Shown here piece after piece: positions 8,413 to 17,130 of a stretch of DNA of 64,000 nt. The notes beneath the pieces were generated by a model. That model did not search any database, was not told where the DNA came from, and saw only the letters and a program-made list of their open reading frames with translations. Source of the stretch: Nocardia acidivorans NBRC 108247 (GTDB taxonomy: Bacteria; Actinomycetota; Actinomycetes; Mycobacteriales; Mycobacteriaceae); NCBI RefSeq assembly GCF_001625085.1, contig NZ_BDAW01000005.1, positions 62,001-126,000 on the forward strand. The letters run 5' to 3'. Within the stretch, counting starts at the first letter, position 1, and each line of letters opens with the position of its first letter. The position numbers and the translations under genes were made by a program.

Positions 8413-9690
8413 ATGAGCACTACCGCCGAGACTCCGGCCCCCGCGGTCGCCGAGGCTGTCGCCGCCACGCCCGAGGCCGGTATCGGCCAGCCCATCGGAG
8501 CCGGAATCGTCACCGCCCTGGTCGGGTTCACCAGTTCCTTCGCGGTAGTGCTCGCCGGGCTCAATGCCATGGGAGCGTCCGCGGCACAGGCGGCTTCGGG
8601 TCTGATGGCCGTTTCGGTGACCATGGCCGTCGGCATCCTGCTGCTCAGCCTGCGCTATCGCATGCCGATCACACTGGCCTGGTCCACGCCGGGTGCGGCG
8701 CTGCTGGCCAGCACCGGGGCGGTCTCCGGCGGGTGGGCGGCGGCGGTGGGCGCGTTCGCGGTCGCGGGCATTCTCATTGTGCTGACCGGATTTTGGCAGC
8801 GGCTCGGTGCGCTGATCGCGGCCATTCCGGTGGAGATCGCACAGGCCATGCTCGCGGGGGTGCTGCTGCCGCTGTGCCTCGCGCCGATGAAGGCCCTGAC
8901 GGTCAGCCCTGCCGTGGTGGTGCCGGTGATCGCGACCTGGCTGATCCTGCAGAAGTACGCCGCGCGCTGGGCGGTGCTGGCGGCCTTCGCGGTCGCGGCG
9001 GTCGGCGCGGGGATCGATATCGCGGTGACGCACCGGAGCCTGGAGTGGGCTGCCATGGCCCCGCGCATCGAATTGACCATGCCGCACTGGAGTTTTCCGG
9101 CGCTGATCGGTGTGGCCATTCCGCTGTACGTGGTCACCATGGCCGCGCAGAACATTCCGGGCACGGCCGTCATGAGCTCGTTCGGCTACCGGGTGCCCTG
9201 GCGTTCGGCCATGACCGTCACCGGTCTGGGCACTGTGCTCGGCGCACCGGCGGGTGGGCACGCCATCAATCTGGCGGCGGTGAGCGCCGCGCTCGCGGCA
9301 GCGCCCGCCGCGCATCCGGATTCCAAGCGGCGCTGGATCGCCGCCACCACCGCGGGCTGCACCTATCTGCTGCTGGCCCTGGCCTCCGCCGCCCTGGTGA
9401 CCTTCGTGGCAGCCGCCCCCAAGGGCGTACTGGAAACCGTTGCGGGCCTTGCCCTCATCGCCACCCTGGCCGCGGCTCTCACCGCCGCCTTGACCCCCGC
9501 CGAGCACCGCTCATCCTCCGCGCTCACCTTCCTGGTGGCCGCCTCCGGCGTCACCCTCCTCGGCATAGGCGCGGCCTTCTGGGCCCTGGTCGCGGGCCTA
9601 CTGGTCCGCTGGCTCCTACGCCCCCGCGCCGACCAGCCCACCGGTACCAACGCGGCGACCAGCCAACCGGCAACCGTCCACGGCGATTAG
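8413..9690 (+). CDS. BenE family benzoate/H+ symporter-like transporter
   Basis: This polytopic membrane protein of 425 residues has about twelve predicted helices. It matches the BenE family, whose best-known member is a benzoate-proton symporter: the N-terminal block IVTALVGFTSSFAVVLAGL, then MPITLAWSTPGAALLAS and GTAVMSSFGYRVPW are family-typical. The substrate cannot be fixed from sequence and no benzoate-degradation gene lies nearby. The ATG at 8413 overlaps the TGA of a four-codon mini-frame (ATG ACC CGA TGA, 8405-8416), an arrangement that could couple translation. The transporter is followed by REP-like repeats. Confidence 0.88.
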   Translation: MSTTAETPAPAVAEAVAATPEAGIGQPIGAGIVTALVGFTSSFAVVLAGLNAMGASAAQAASGLMAVSVTMAVGILLLSLRYRMPITLAWSTPGAALLASTGAVSGGWAAAVGAFAVAGILIVLTGFWQRLGALIAAIPVEIAQAMLAGVLLPLCLAPMKALTVSPAVVVPVIATWLILQKYAARWAVLAAFAVAAVGAGIDIAVTHRSLEWAAMAPRIELTMPHWSFPALIGVAIPLYVVTMAAQNIPGTAVMSSFGYRVPWRSAMTVTGLGTVLGAPAGGHAINLAAVSAALAAAPAAHPDSKRRWIAATTAGCTYLLLALASAALVTFVAAAPKGVLETVAGLALIATLAAALTAALTPAEHRSSSALTFLVAASGVTLLGIGAAFWALVAGLLVRWLLRPRADQPTGTNAATSQPATVHGD

Positions 9691-9736
9691 GCCCTGGCGG
9701 CTGGCCCCGGCGACCAGGCCCCGGCATCCGCGCGCC

Positions 9737-9825
9737 CTCGTCATTCCGGTGTGCTTCCTGCCGTCGTCATTGCGGTGTGCGGCACCCGTCCTCATCCCGG
9801 CGTGCTTGTGGACGGGATCCACACG
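9737..9825 (+). repeat. REP-like palindromic repeats, three partial units
   Basis: Three successive degenerate units share CGTCATYCCGGYGTGC. They start near 9739, 9764 and 9789. Only the last has both arms (CATCCCGGCGTGCTTGTGG, then ACGGGATCCAC). The same family occurs at 10751-10786, at 54502-54594 and inside icmF at 21456-21489. The canonical hairpin is ATCCCGGC, an 8-9 nt loop, then GCCGGGAT. Confidence 0.7.
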
Positions 9826-9916
9826 TCCCTGAGATCTGCGGTCGCAAGGGGGATTACGGCCAGTAGGGTGGGGGCGTCTGATTTCGGAGTGGAGATTCTG
9901 CGAAGAAGGAGTTGGG

Positions 9917-10741
9917 TTGAGCGCGGTGCTGATATCGGCCGAGGAGCTGCGGGAGCGGCTCGCCGACGGGGATGCCCGGATCCGGCTGCTGGATGTGCGG
10001 TGGGCGCTGGGTGATCCCGATGGGCCGCAGCACTATCTGGACGGTCATATTCCGGGCGCGGTCTTCGTGGACCTGGAGACCGAGCTTGCCGATCCGCCCT
10101 CACCGGCCAGGGGCCGCCACCCCCTGCCGGATCTCGCGCACCTGCAGAAATGCGCCCGCAGTTGGGGTTTGCGCACCGGTGACACGGTCGTGGCGTACGA
10201 CGCCACCGGCGGTATGGCCGCGGCCCGCGCCTGGTGGCTGCTGCGCTGGGCCGGGCTGGCGCAGGTCCGCATTCTCGACGGTGGCCTCCCGGCGTGGGAC
10301 CGCGCCGGCGGCAAGGTGATCGCGGGCGAGGAGCCCGATCCCGAACCCGGTGACGTGGTGCTGACCCCCGGTGGCATGCCGGTCGTCGACGCCGATGCCG
10401 CCGCGAACTGGAACGGGCTGCTCCTGGACGCCCGCGCCGGTGAGCGCTACCGCGGTGAGGTCGAGCCGATCGACCCGCGCGCGGGCCATATCCCGGGCGC
10501 GATCAGTGCGCCGACCGCCGAGAATCTCACCGGCGAGGGTACTTTCAAACCCGCGGACGAATTGCGTTCGCGCTTCACCGAATTCGGTGCCGGACCGGTC
10601 GCGGTGTACTGCGGCTCCGGTGTCACCGCTGCTCACCAGGTGGCGGCGCTGGCGGTGGCGGGCATCGATGCGGCGCTCTACCCGGGCTCCTGGTCGCAGT
10701 GGTCCAATGACCCGAAACGCCCTGTCGCAGAAGGAAGGTGA
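9917..10741 (+). CDS. Two-domain rhodanese-type sulfurtransferase
   Basis: This thiosulfate/3-mercaptopyruvate sulfurtransferase moves a sulfane sulfur through a persulfide on an active-site cysteine. The 274 residues form two rhodanese domains. The N-terminal domain is inactive (LLDVRWALGDPDGPQHYLDG). The C-terminal domain carries YCGSGVTAAHQ with Cys232; CGSGVTA resembles mercaptopyruvate-type enzymes more than the rhodanese CRKGVT loop. The start is TTG at 9917 with AGAAGGAG ending seven bases upstream, which decides it. The gene is monocistronic and is bracketed by REP-like repeats on both sides. Confidence 0.92.
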   Translation: MSAVLISAEELRERLADGDARIRLLDVRWALGDPDGPQHYLDGHIPGAVFVDLETELADPPSPARGRHPLPDLAHLQKCARSWGLRTGDTVVAYDATGGMAAARAWWLLRWAGLAQVRILDGGLPAWDRAGGKVIAGEEPDPEPGDVVLTPGGMPVVDADAAANWNGLLLDARAGERYRGEVEPIDPRAGHIPGAISAPTAENLTGEGTFKPADELRSRFTEFGAGPVAVYCGSGVTAAHQVAALAVAGIDAALYPGSWSQWSNDPKRPVAEGR

Positions 10742-10750
10742 CACCTTCGG

Positions 10751-10786
10751 GTGTGGATCCAGGCCATAAGCGCGCCGGGATGACGG
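10751..10786 (-). repeat. REP-like palindromic repeat, single unit, inverted
   Basis: One unit lies just after the sulfurtransferase stop. Read on the - strand it is CCGTCATCCCGGCGCGCTTA followed by the partner arm ending in GGATCCACAC. It has the opposite orientation to the cluster at 9737-9825. Confidence 0.7.
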
Positions 10787-10835
10787 GGCGGGAGCCTGTG
10801 CCGATGCCCCGCTGGGTGGCTGGTGGGCTTGCCTG

Positions 10836-11555
10836 TCAGGGGCAGCTTCGGGCGATGCCTTGGAGCGTGGTTCGGTCGGCTTTGGTGAGGGGTAGGTCGT
10901 AGCGGAGGGCGACGGTGAGGTATTTGCCCGCGTAGAAGCAATGGTTGGCGCGGGCGGGTGGGAGCCAGTCGGCGGGGGTGCGATCGCTCTTGTCCCGGTT
11001 GGCTTTTCCGTCGACGGCCAGCAATTCCAGGTCCAGGTCATTGGCGAAGCGCAGGCGGAGCTGCGGGGTCCAGCCCGCGGCTCCCAGATCCCAGGCGGCC
11101 GCCAGCGGGAAGACGTGATCGATCTGCACGGCCTTGGCGTCACCCTTGTCGAAGGTGATGTTCCGGCCGGTGTAGGGATCGTTCAGCGTGCCGCCCACCA
11201 CCACGCAGTCCTTGCCGCCGGGGCGGAAGGCCGGGCCCGAAAGTTGGCGGGCGAGAACATTATTGCGGGTATCGCAGCCGTCGTGCCCGCCCGGAGCGTC
11301 CTGATCGTCACTCCAGGCGGGCCCGAAGACGCAGCGCTGCCCGGCTTTGCACCCGCGTTCGTACCCGCCCGGGCGAACCCGTGCGGGCACGGTGCGGACC
11401 TGGGCCAGCAATTGTTCGAGGGAGGCGCGGCTGGGACTGCCCGGTGCGGGCGGCACTTGCCCGCCGATCACCTGGCACCCCGCGGTGATCAGCACGACGA
11501 TCGCGGCGATGAACGTCGCGAGTAGCCTGCGTGATGTCGTCCCGGTGGACCGCAC
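10836..11555 (-). CDS. Secreted HNH/DUF1524-type nuclease, possible lipoprotein
   Basis: This protein has 239 residues. The N-terminus is a signal peptide (RRLLATFIAAIVVLITAGCQ); the cysteine after TAG could be a lipid-attachment site, although position -3 is Thr rather than the usual Leu. The mature part resembles the actinobacterial secreted HNH endonuclease group (GmrSD C-terminal/DUF1524 type). It has IDHVFPLAAAWDLGA near residue 145 with the catalytic DH pair, then DLDLELLAVDGKANRDKSD and NHCFYAGKYL. Paired cysteines fit an extracytoplasmic location. The likely role is degradation of extracellular nucleic acid; no immunity-like partner is seen. The protein ends in SCP with TGA-free spacing to the REP repeat downstream. 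Confidence 0.82.
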   Translation of the reverse strand: MRSTGTTSRRLLATFIAAIVVLITAGCQVIGGQVPPAPGSPSRASLEQLLAQVRTVPARVRPGGYERGCKAGQRCVFGPAWSDDQDAPGGHDGCDTRNNVLARQLSGPAFRPGGKDCVVVGGTLNDPYTGRNITFDKGDAKAVQIDHVFPLAAAWDLGAAGWTPQLRLRFANDLDLELLAVDGKANRDKSDRTPADWLPPARANHCFYAGKYLTVALRYDLPLTKADRTTLQGIARSCP

Positions 11556-11629
11556 ATCTCAGATCTACCCGAGCGCGCCGGGTCCGTCGCGCATCCGCGC
11601 GACTTCGCACCCCGGCGCGCCGGAAAAAA

Positions 11630-11992
11630 CTACAACCAGGCGTGTGCGAGCAGATCGTCCGCCGCGGTCTCGGTGAGCTGGGGTGGGAATCGCATGGCCG
11701 CAATGGATTCGGCCCGCACCCCGTCGTGTCCGATGAGCCAGGATCCGCCGCGCTCCTCGCATTCGGCGATCTTGGCGAAGGTGGTGAGCAGGAATGTTAT
11801 GGCGTCACGTGGCTCCAGGGTGCGCGCCAGGCGCTGGGATTCCCCCGGTCGGGACAGATCTAGCCACACCCCCGCCTGGCCGTCCAGGCGCATGTCCACG
11901 ATTTTGGTCGTGTCCACGAACGTGAATTTGCGTCGTTCCCACGGCGTTGTCGGCGTGAAGGACTGCTCTAGCACTTGGAGCAGGATCGTCAT
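11630..11992 (-). CDS. Hypothetical protein, 120 residues
   Basis: I do not recognise this family. The protein begins MTILLQVLEQSFTPTTPWER and is soluble and mildly acidic, with no signal peptide or membrane helix. A middle block (VWLDLSRPGESQRLARTLEP) and the ending TETAADDLLAHAWL look like a compact alpha/beta domain. The ATG at 11992 is preferred over one at 12025 because GGGAGG lies eight bases upstream. It points the same way as the HNH gene, 74 bp upstream of that gene's start, and is divergent from the SNF2 gene. Confidence 0.7.
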   Translation of the reverse strand: MTILLQVLEQSFTPTTPWERRKFTFVDTTKIVDMRLDGQAGVWLDLSRPGESQRLARTLEPRDAITFLLTTFAKIAECEERGGSWLIGHDGVRAESIAAMRFPPQLTETAADDLLAHAWL

Positions 11993-12300
11993 CTTCACGG
12001 CCTCCCTCGGTCTCGAAATTGCCACGGCTCCGGATTGAGTCGCGGTGTTATCAGGGTGCGCCCCGTCCGACTGTCATCGCGCACGCCGAACTTGCCGTCA
12101 TTACGCACAGCCGACACCGCCGTATGCGGTGACCTGGGGTTATATCAGTATGTGCTGGATTGCGGCAGAAATAAAGACCCGGTAGGGGTCGTGATTCGCC
12201 GGATTACGAATCGAACCCTCGCTGTCCGGTTCGTCCAGGTCGGCGGCGGGTGCGCGCGGGGCCGCGCGATCGTGTCGGTGGCGGCTGGTTGGATGGTCGG
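11993..12300. other. Intergenic region upstream of the SNF2 gene
   Basis: This stretch of about 308 bp lies between the divergent hypothetical gene and the SNF2 gene. I see no tRNA, repeat or convincing open frame in it. It must hold both promoters. An AT-richer patch (GGGGTTATATCAGTATGTGC, about 12136-12155) is the most promoter-like part. Confidence 0.4.
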
Positions 12301-15264
12301 ATGCTGCACGGACTGTGGTCACCGGGATCGGGCCTGGTGCTCTGGCGCGACCCGGCCGGTGGCGACGTCGACGCCGAGGCGCTGCCCGATCCACTCGGCA
12401 AGATCCTGCGCACGGCGAAATTCCGGCACCGGGCGCAGGTCCTGGTCAAGGGGGCCTATGGACCCGAGCGGACGCAGGTCCGGGCGCACGCCCTGGCTCC
12501 CGAGACGGCGGCCGAGGTGCTGCTGCAGCAGCTGCCCGCCGGATTGATCGCGGGCGATCTGCGCTATCTCGGCCATGTCGCGCGCGGTATCGACCGGTGG
12601 ATGCGCGCGGGCCGCATCACCCCCGAGGTGCGCCGCGACGACGGCGAATGGTGGGTGCGCTGGCGGTTGGTCGGCGGCCAGCGGCAGCGGGCCTGGCTCG
12701 CCGAGTTGGCGGTGGCCATGCCCGCGGCACTTCAGGTGCCGGGGCGGCCCGCCGAGATTCTGGACAACCTCACCGCGGAGTTGACCGACCCCATCACCCG
12801 GCGGCACCTCATGCCCAGGTTGCCGAGTCGAATCGGCGCGAGCGCACCCGCTCGGCGCGCGGAAGCCGCGGCCTCGGGCGGGTGGGATCCGGCGGAGGCC
12901 GAGCCCGAATCGACTGGGCCGCAGGAGCATCCACTGCTCACGGCGCTGTTGGACGCCGTCCCGCTGGAGAGCGGTTCGCATCGGGTGGCGGCCGTGCTTC
13001 AGGACTGGCGTACGAGTTTGACCGCGGGCGAACCGGAGTTGGTGCTGCGGCTGCTCGAACCCGATACCGAGGACGCGGCCGAGGCGGGGGCGCTGTGGCG
13101 ACTGGAAGTGTGCCTGCGGGAGGAGGGCGAGGCCCCGCAGCCGGTACTGCTACCCGGCGATCCGCAGCTGGTGCGACTGGCGGGGGAGAAGCTGGCCGCC
13201 GCCAAACAGGCGTATCCGCGACTGCGCGATCTGCCGGGGGACGGGCGCAGCATGGATCTGTTCCTGCCCACCGAGGTGGTGCTGGATCTGGTCGCGCACG
13301 GGGCGAATGTCTTGCAGGCGGAGGGGATTCGGCTGCTGCTGCCCCGCGCGTGGCGGGTGGCCGCGCCCACCCTCAAGCTGCGGGTGGAGAGTCCGGCCGC
13401 CACCGAGAGCGCCGTCGGCTTGAACGGACTGGTGTCGTTCCGCTGGGAGCTGGCGCTCGGCGACACCACACTCTCGCCCGCCGAGATGGCGCGGCTGGTG
13501 CAGTCCAAATCGGATCTGGTGCAGCTGCGCGGTGAATGGGTGCAGGCCGATCGCCGCATGCTGGTGGCGGCCGCGGACTATGTGACCGGCCGCACCGACG
13601 CCACCGAGACCACCGCCGGCGCGCTCTTCGCCGAACTGGCGGCCAGCCCCGCCATCGGGGTGCCGCTGGAAACGGTATCCGCGACCGGTTGGGCCGCACA
13701 GCTTTTCGATGCCGAACACGCTGACGAGCCCGTCCCCGACCCGATCGGGCTCAAGGCCCAGCTGCGGCCCTATCAGCAGCGCGGCCTGGCCTGGCTCGCC
13801 ACCATGAGCCGCCTCGGCTGCGGTGCCATCCTCGCCGACGATATGGGCCTGGGCAAGACGATTCAGGTACTGGCGCTGCTCATGCATGAGCGCGAGAAGG
13901 CCACTGCCACAGGCAATTCCCCTGACACAGCGGCGACATCCGCCGACGCGCCGACGCGGGTTCGAGGTGTCGGACCGACCCTGCTGGTGTGCCCGATGTC
14001 GGTGGTGGGCAACTGGCAGCGCGAGGCCGAGCGCTTCGCACCGGATCTACGGGTGCTGGTGCATCACGGACCCGGACGCCGGTCCGGTGCGGAATTGGAT
14101 GCGGCGGTGGCGGATTCGGATCTGGTGGTCACCACCTACGCGCTGCTGGCCCGCGATGTGGAGGAGTTGAAGCGGCAGCCGTGGCAGCGCACGGTACTCG
14201 ACGAGGCGCAGCACATCAAGAACGCCGGGACCAGGCAGGCGCGCGCGGCGCGACTGATCCCGGCGCGACATCGATTGGCGCTCACCGGAACCCCGGTGGA
14301 GAACCGCCTCGAAGAGCTGCGCTCGATCATGGATTTCGCGAATCCGAAGCTGCTCGGCAAGCCCGCCGAATTCCATGCCCGGTTCGCGGTGCCGATCGAG
14401 CGCAAGCACGATGAGAACGCCGTGACCCGATTGCGCGCGCTCACCTCGCCTTTCGTACTGCGCCGGGTGAAGACCGATCCGGCCGTCATCTCCGATCTGC
14501 CCGACAAGATCGAGATCACCCTGCGCGCCAATCTCACCGTGGAACAGGCCGCGTTGTATCAGGCGGTGCTGGACGATATGTCCGCGAAGCTGAAGGCCGC
14601 CAAGGGCATGGAGCGCAAGGGCGCGGTGCTGGCGGCGCTCACCCGGCTCAAACAGGTCTGCAATCATCCCGCGCACTATCTGCGCGACGGCTCGGCGGTA
14701 CTGCGCCGCGGACATCACCGCTCCGGCAAACTCGCACTGGTGGAGGACATTCTGGAGTCCGTCATCGCCGACGGTGAGAAGGCGCTGCTCTTCACCCAGT
14801 TCGCCGAATACGGCGAACTGGTCGGCCCGTACCTGTCCGAACGCTTCGGCGCGGAGGTGCCCTTCCTGCACGGCGGGGTGAGCAAACAGCGCCGCGACGC
14901 GATGGTCACCCGCTTCCAGGAGGATCCGGATGGGCCGCCGATCATGCTGCTCTCGCTCAAGGCCGGCGGCACCGGTCTCAATCTCACCGCCGCCAATCAC
15001 GTGGTGCACCTGGACCGCTGGTGGAATCCGGCGGTGGAGAACCAGGCCACCGACCGCGCCTTCCGGATCGGGCAGCGCAGGGATGTGCAGGTGCGCAAAC
15101 TGGTCTGCGTCGACACCATCGAGGAGCGGGTGGACGATATGTTGCGCGGTAAGGCCCAGCTCGCCGATCTCACCGTCGGCACCGGCGAGAAATGGATCAC
15201 CGAACTCGGTGACGACGAACTGCGCGCGCTGTTCGCGCTCGGCGCGGAGGCGGTGGGCGAGTGA
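12301..15264 (+). CDS. SNF2 family DEAD-like helicase/ATPase
   Basis: This large Swi2/Snf2-type ATPase has 987 residues. The N-terminal ~480 residues correspond to the bacterial SNF2-associated region. The RecA-like N-lobe starts at LRPYQQRGLAWLATMSRLGC. It has Walker A ILADDMGLGKTIQVLAL (around residue 509), the DEAQ box VLDEAQHIKNA (around 634) and ALTGTPVENRLEELRSIMDF. The C-lobe has LLSLKAGGTGLNLTAANHVV and the arginine-finger motif QATDRAFRIGQ. Such enzymes translocate on DNA and remodel protein-DNA complexes. The ATG at 12301 is chosen over upstream starts because the conserved N-terminus (MLHGLWSPGSGLVLW) begins there. The end overlaps the SWIM gene by four bases. The layout is that of mycobacterial helZ and its neighbour. 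Confidence 0.92.
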   Translation: MLHGLWSPGSGLVLWRDPAGGDVDAEALPDPLGKILRTAKFRHRAQVLVKGAYGPERTQVRAHALAPETAAEVLLQQLPAGLIAGDLRYLGHVARGIDRWMRAGRITPEVRRDDGEWWVRWRLVGGQRQRAWLAELAVAMPAALQVPGRPAEILDNLTAELTDPITRRHLMPRLPSRIGASAPARRAEAAASGGWDPAEAEPESTGPQEHPLLTALLDAVPLESGSHRVAAVLQDWRTSLTAGEPELVLRLLEPDTEDAAEAGALWRLEVCLREEGEAPQPVLLPGDPQLVRLAGEKLAAAKQAYPRLRDLPGDGRSMDLFLPTEVVLDLVAHGANVLQAEGIRLLLPRAWRVAAPTLKLRVESPAATESAVGLNGLVSFRWELALGDTTLSPAEMARLVQSKSDLVQLRGEWVQADRRMLVAAADYVTGRTDATETTAGALFAELAASPAIGVPLETVSATGWAAQLFDAEHADEPVPDPIGLKAQLRPYQQRGLAWLATMSRLGCGAILADDMGLGKTIQVLALLMHEREKATATGNSPDTAATSADAPTRVRGVGPTLLVCPMSVVGNWQREAERFAPDLRVLVHHGPGRRSGAELDAAVADSDLVVTTYALLARDVEELKRQPWQRTVLDEAQHIKNAGTRQARAARLIPARHRLALTGTPVENRLEELRSIMDFANPKLLGKPAEFHARFAVPIERKHDENAVTRLRALTSPFVLRRVKTDPAVISDLPDKIEITLRANLTVEQAALYQAVLDDMSAKLKAAKGMERKGAVLAALTRLKQVCNHPAHYLRDGSAVLRRGHHRSGKLALVEDILESVIADGEKALLFTQFAEYGELVGPYLSERFGAEVPFLHGGVSKQRRDAMVTRFQEDPDGPPIMLLSLKAGGTGLNLTAANHVVHLDRWWNPAVENQATDRAFRIGQRRDVQVRKLVCVDTIEERVDDMLRGKAQLADLTVGTGEKWITELGDDELRALFALGAEAVGE

Positions 15265-16049
15265 GCGGTGATGACGGGATGAACACCTATATCGACTTCG
15301 GCGAATTCGCACCGCGCCGCCCGGTCGACGGCGGCGTCGCGCCGCGCAGTCGCCGGGGCGCGGCCTTCGCGCGCACCTGGTGGGGCCGGTCATTCCTGGA
15401 ATCGGTTGAGAAGGTCGCGGATCCGGGCCGTCTCAGCCGCGGGCGGTCGTACGCGCGGACCGGCCAGGTCATCAGCTATCACCTGGAGCCCGGTGCGGTC
15501 GCCGCCGAGGTGCAGGGCAGTCAGCCGCGCCCGTTCGTCTCGGTGTTCACGCTGCGTCAGCTGCGCGGTGACCGACTCGAGGAGCTGGTCGAGCTGGTGC
15601 GGGCCACACCGGGCATGCTCGGTGAGATCGCCTCCGGTTCGCTGCCCAAAACCCTTGGGCCGCTGCTACTTCCGGATACCGCCGCGGAGCTGGACTTCAC
15701 CTGCTCCTGCCCGGATTTCGGCTGGCCGTGCAAGCATGTGGCCGCCATCTGCTACGTCATCGCCGAACGCCTGGACGAACAGCCGCGGGATCTGCTCACC
15801 CTGCGCGGGGTCGAACTCGAGGACCTGATCGCCAGTGTCCAACGCGCCGGTGACCCAATGGATTCGACCGATATCTACGGTGCGGACACCGAACTTCCGG
15901 CCCTGCCCAAACCCGAATTCCACCCGGCCCCGGAGGATCTGGACGCGATTCTGCTGCGCCAGGCCCTGCGCATGACCGCCGAGGACGAGCGCTCCGCCGA
16001 GACCGGTTACCGGCAGCTCCGCGGGCTCTACTCCGCCTTGGAGAGCTGA
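15261..16049 (+). CDS. SWIM zinc-finger protein, partner of the SNF2 ATPase
   Basis: This protein of 262 residues has a SWIM-type zinc finger: CSCPDFGWPCKH gives the CxCx6CxH ligands near residue 150. The N-terminal region has the usual companions FGEFAPRRPVDGG and RTWWGRSFLESVEKVADPGR. SWIM domains bind DNA or protein. The GTG start at 15261 overlaps the SNF2 stop (GTGA), so the two are translationally coupled and probably act together. The function of this actinobacterial pair is not established. It has a normal length and an acidic C-terminal helix region (MTAEDERSAETGYRQLRGLY). Confidence 0.9.
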   Translation: MSGDDGMNTYIDFGEFAPRRPVDGGVAPRSRRGAAFARTWWGRSFLESVEKVADPGRLSRGRSYARTGQVISYHLEPGAVAAEVQGSQPRPFVSVFTLRQLRGDRLEELVELVRATPGMLGEIASGSLPKTLGPLLLPDTAAELDFTCSCPDFGWPCKHVAAICYVIAERLDEQPRDLLTLRGVELEDLIASVQRAGDPMDSTDIYGADTELPALPKPEFHPAPEDLDAILLRQALRMTAEDERSAETGYRQLRGLYSALES

Positions 16050-16050
16050 G

Positions 16051-16325
16051 TGGTGGCGGCGGGTCTGCCGCGACGCGTGCCGACGGTGTCGAAGGTGTAA
16101 TCGGTGAGAGCGAAATGCTCTGCGCGCCAGAAGCCTTCGGGTGTGGTCATGGCGCGCAATGGCACATCGCCGTTCTTGCAGTCGCCACAGGTGTAGCGCC
16201 TCATCGAAATCGGCGCGGGCGATGGTGGTGGAGAACCGGATTCGCGGTCGCAGTCCGTACTTCGATACGCAATGCTCGGCATACGCCTTCAATTCCCGTC
16301 CGGGTGCGTAACCCTGCCCGAGTGA
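16051..16325 (-). pseudogene. Fragment of a flavin-containing (Baeyer-Villiger-type) monooxygenase
   Basis: On the - strand from about 16325 the frame reads GQGYAPGRELKAYAEHCVSK, then YGLRPRIRFS and FDEALHLWRL. This is the segment between the two Rossmann domains in flavin monooxygenases of the BVMO/FMO group. Neither the N-terminal FAD motif nor the C-terminal part is present, and the frame then drifts into Arg/His-rich noise. A second frame over the same DNA (CGDCKNGDVPLRAMTTPEGF) is also open but not recognised. The fragment abuts the regulator gene that ends at 16326. I read it as the remains of a deleted gene. Confidence 0.6.
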
Positions 16326-17114
16326 TCAGGCCAGGGCGCGCAGCGCCCGGGTGGTGAATTCGTCCAGGGGATAGAAGAGTTCGATGGCTAGCTCGGAGAG
16401 CGTCACATCGGCGGGCGCGCCGAAGGTCGCCATCACGCTGAACATGGACAACTCCCCGGCGGGCGTGCGAATGCGCAGCGGCACCTCGAAAGGGCTCGGC
16501 GGATAGTCCGCACCCTCGGGATCGTCCGGAATCGGATATCCGGCAACCTCGTCGAGGAGCGCGCGCAATACGGGATCACCGGTCGCGTTGGCCTGATCGG
16601 TGAGTCGCTCCAGGAAGAGGTCGTACACCTGCCGGGCATTGGCCAGATGTGTGGACAATCCTTCCGGATGCAGTACCAGGCGATAGACATTCGGTGGTCG
16701 CGTCAGATGCTCCGGAATGCCGTTCATGAGCACGCCCATGGCGCGATTGCCCGTGACCACATTCCAATGCCGATCGACCACCACCGCCGGATACGGTTCG
16801 TGCGCGCTCAACATGGCCTCGAGCGCCGCGCGCGCCGCCGTGAGCGCGGTGTCATCCAGCCCGCTCTCGCGATACGCGGGCGCGTAATCGGCGGCGAGCA
16901 GCAGCGCATTGCGCTCCCGCAGCGGCACTTCCAGCGCCTCACACCAGCGCAGCACCATGGACCGGCTCGGCCGCGCCCGCCCCGTCTCCACATACGACAC
17001 ATGCCGTGCCGAAGTATCAGCCGCCAGTGCCAGATCCAATTGACTCACCCGCCGCCGTCGCCGCCACTCCCGCAGCAGCACCCCCACCCTCGACAGCTCC
17101 ACGGTCTCCGCCAC
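16326..17114 (-). CDS. XRE family regulator with MmyB-like ligand-binding domain
   Basis: This helix-turn-helix regulator has about 262 residues. The XRE domain is at the N-terminus (LLREWRRRRRVSQLDLALAA, then RHVSYVETGRARPSRSMVLR). The C-terminal domain is MmyB-like (PAS-type), with YPAVVVDRHWNVVTGNRAM and the ending LSELAIELFYPLDEFTTRAL. In actinobacteria such regulators often lie beside the oxidoreductase gene they control; here both neighbours are oxidoreductase fragments. The GTG at 17114 (VAETVELSRVGVLL) is chosen because upstream in-frame sequence is antisense to an oxidoreductase remnant. No strong ribosome-binding site is visible, so the start is uncertain by a few codons. Confidence 0.9.
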   Translation of the reverse strand: MAETVELSRVGVLLREWRRRRRVSQLDLALAADTSARHVSYVETGRARPSRSMVLRWCEALEVPLRERNALLLAADYAPAYRESGLDDTALTAARAALEAMLSAHEPYPAVVVDRHWNVVTGNRAMGVLMNGIPEHLTRPPNVYRLVLHPEGLSTHLANARQVYDLFLERLTDQANATGDPVLRALLDEVAGYPIPDDPEGADYPPSPFEVPLRIRTPAGELSMFSVMATFGAPADVTLSELAIELFYPLDEFTTRALRALA

Positions 17115-17130
17115 CCCCGCAGCGTATCGG

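Noticed and set aside
11612..11623. CCGGCGCGCCGG palindrome next to an A-run as a terminator for the hypothetical gene
   Set aside because: On the coding strand of that gene the T-run comes before the stem, not after it, so it cannot act as an intrinsic terminator in that direction.
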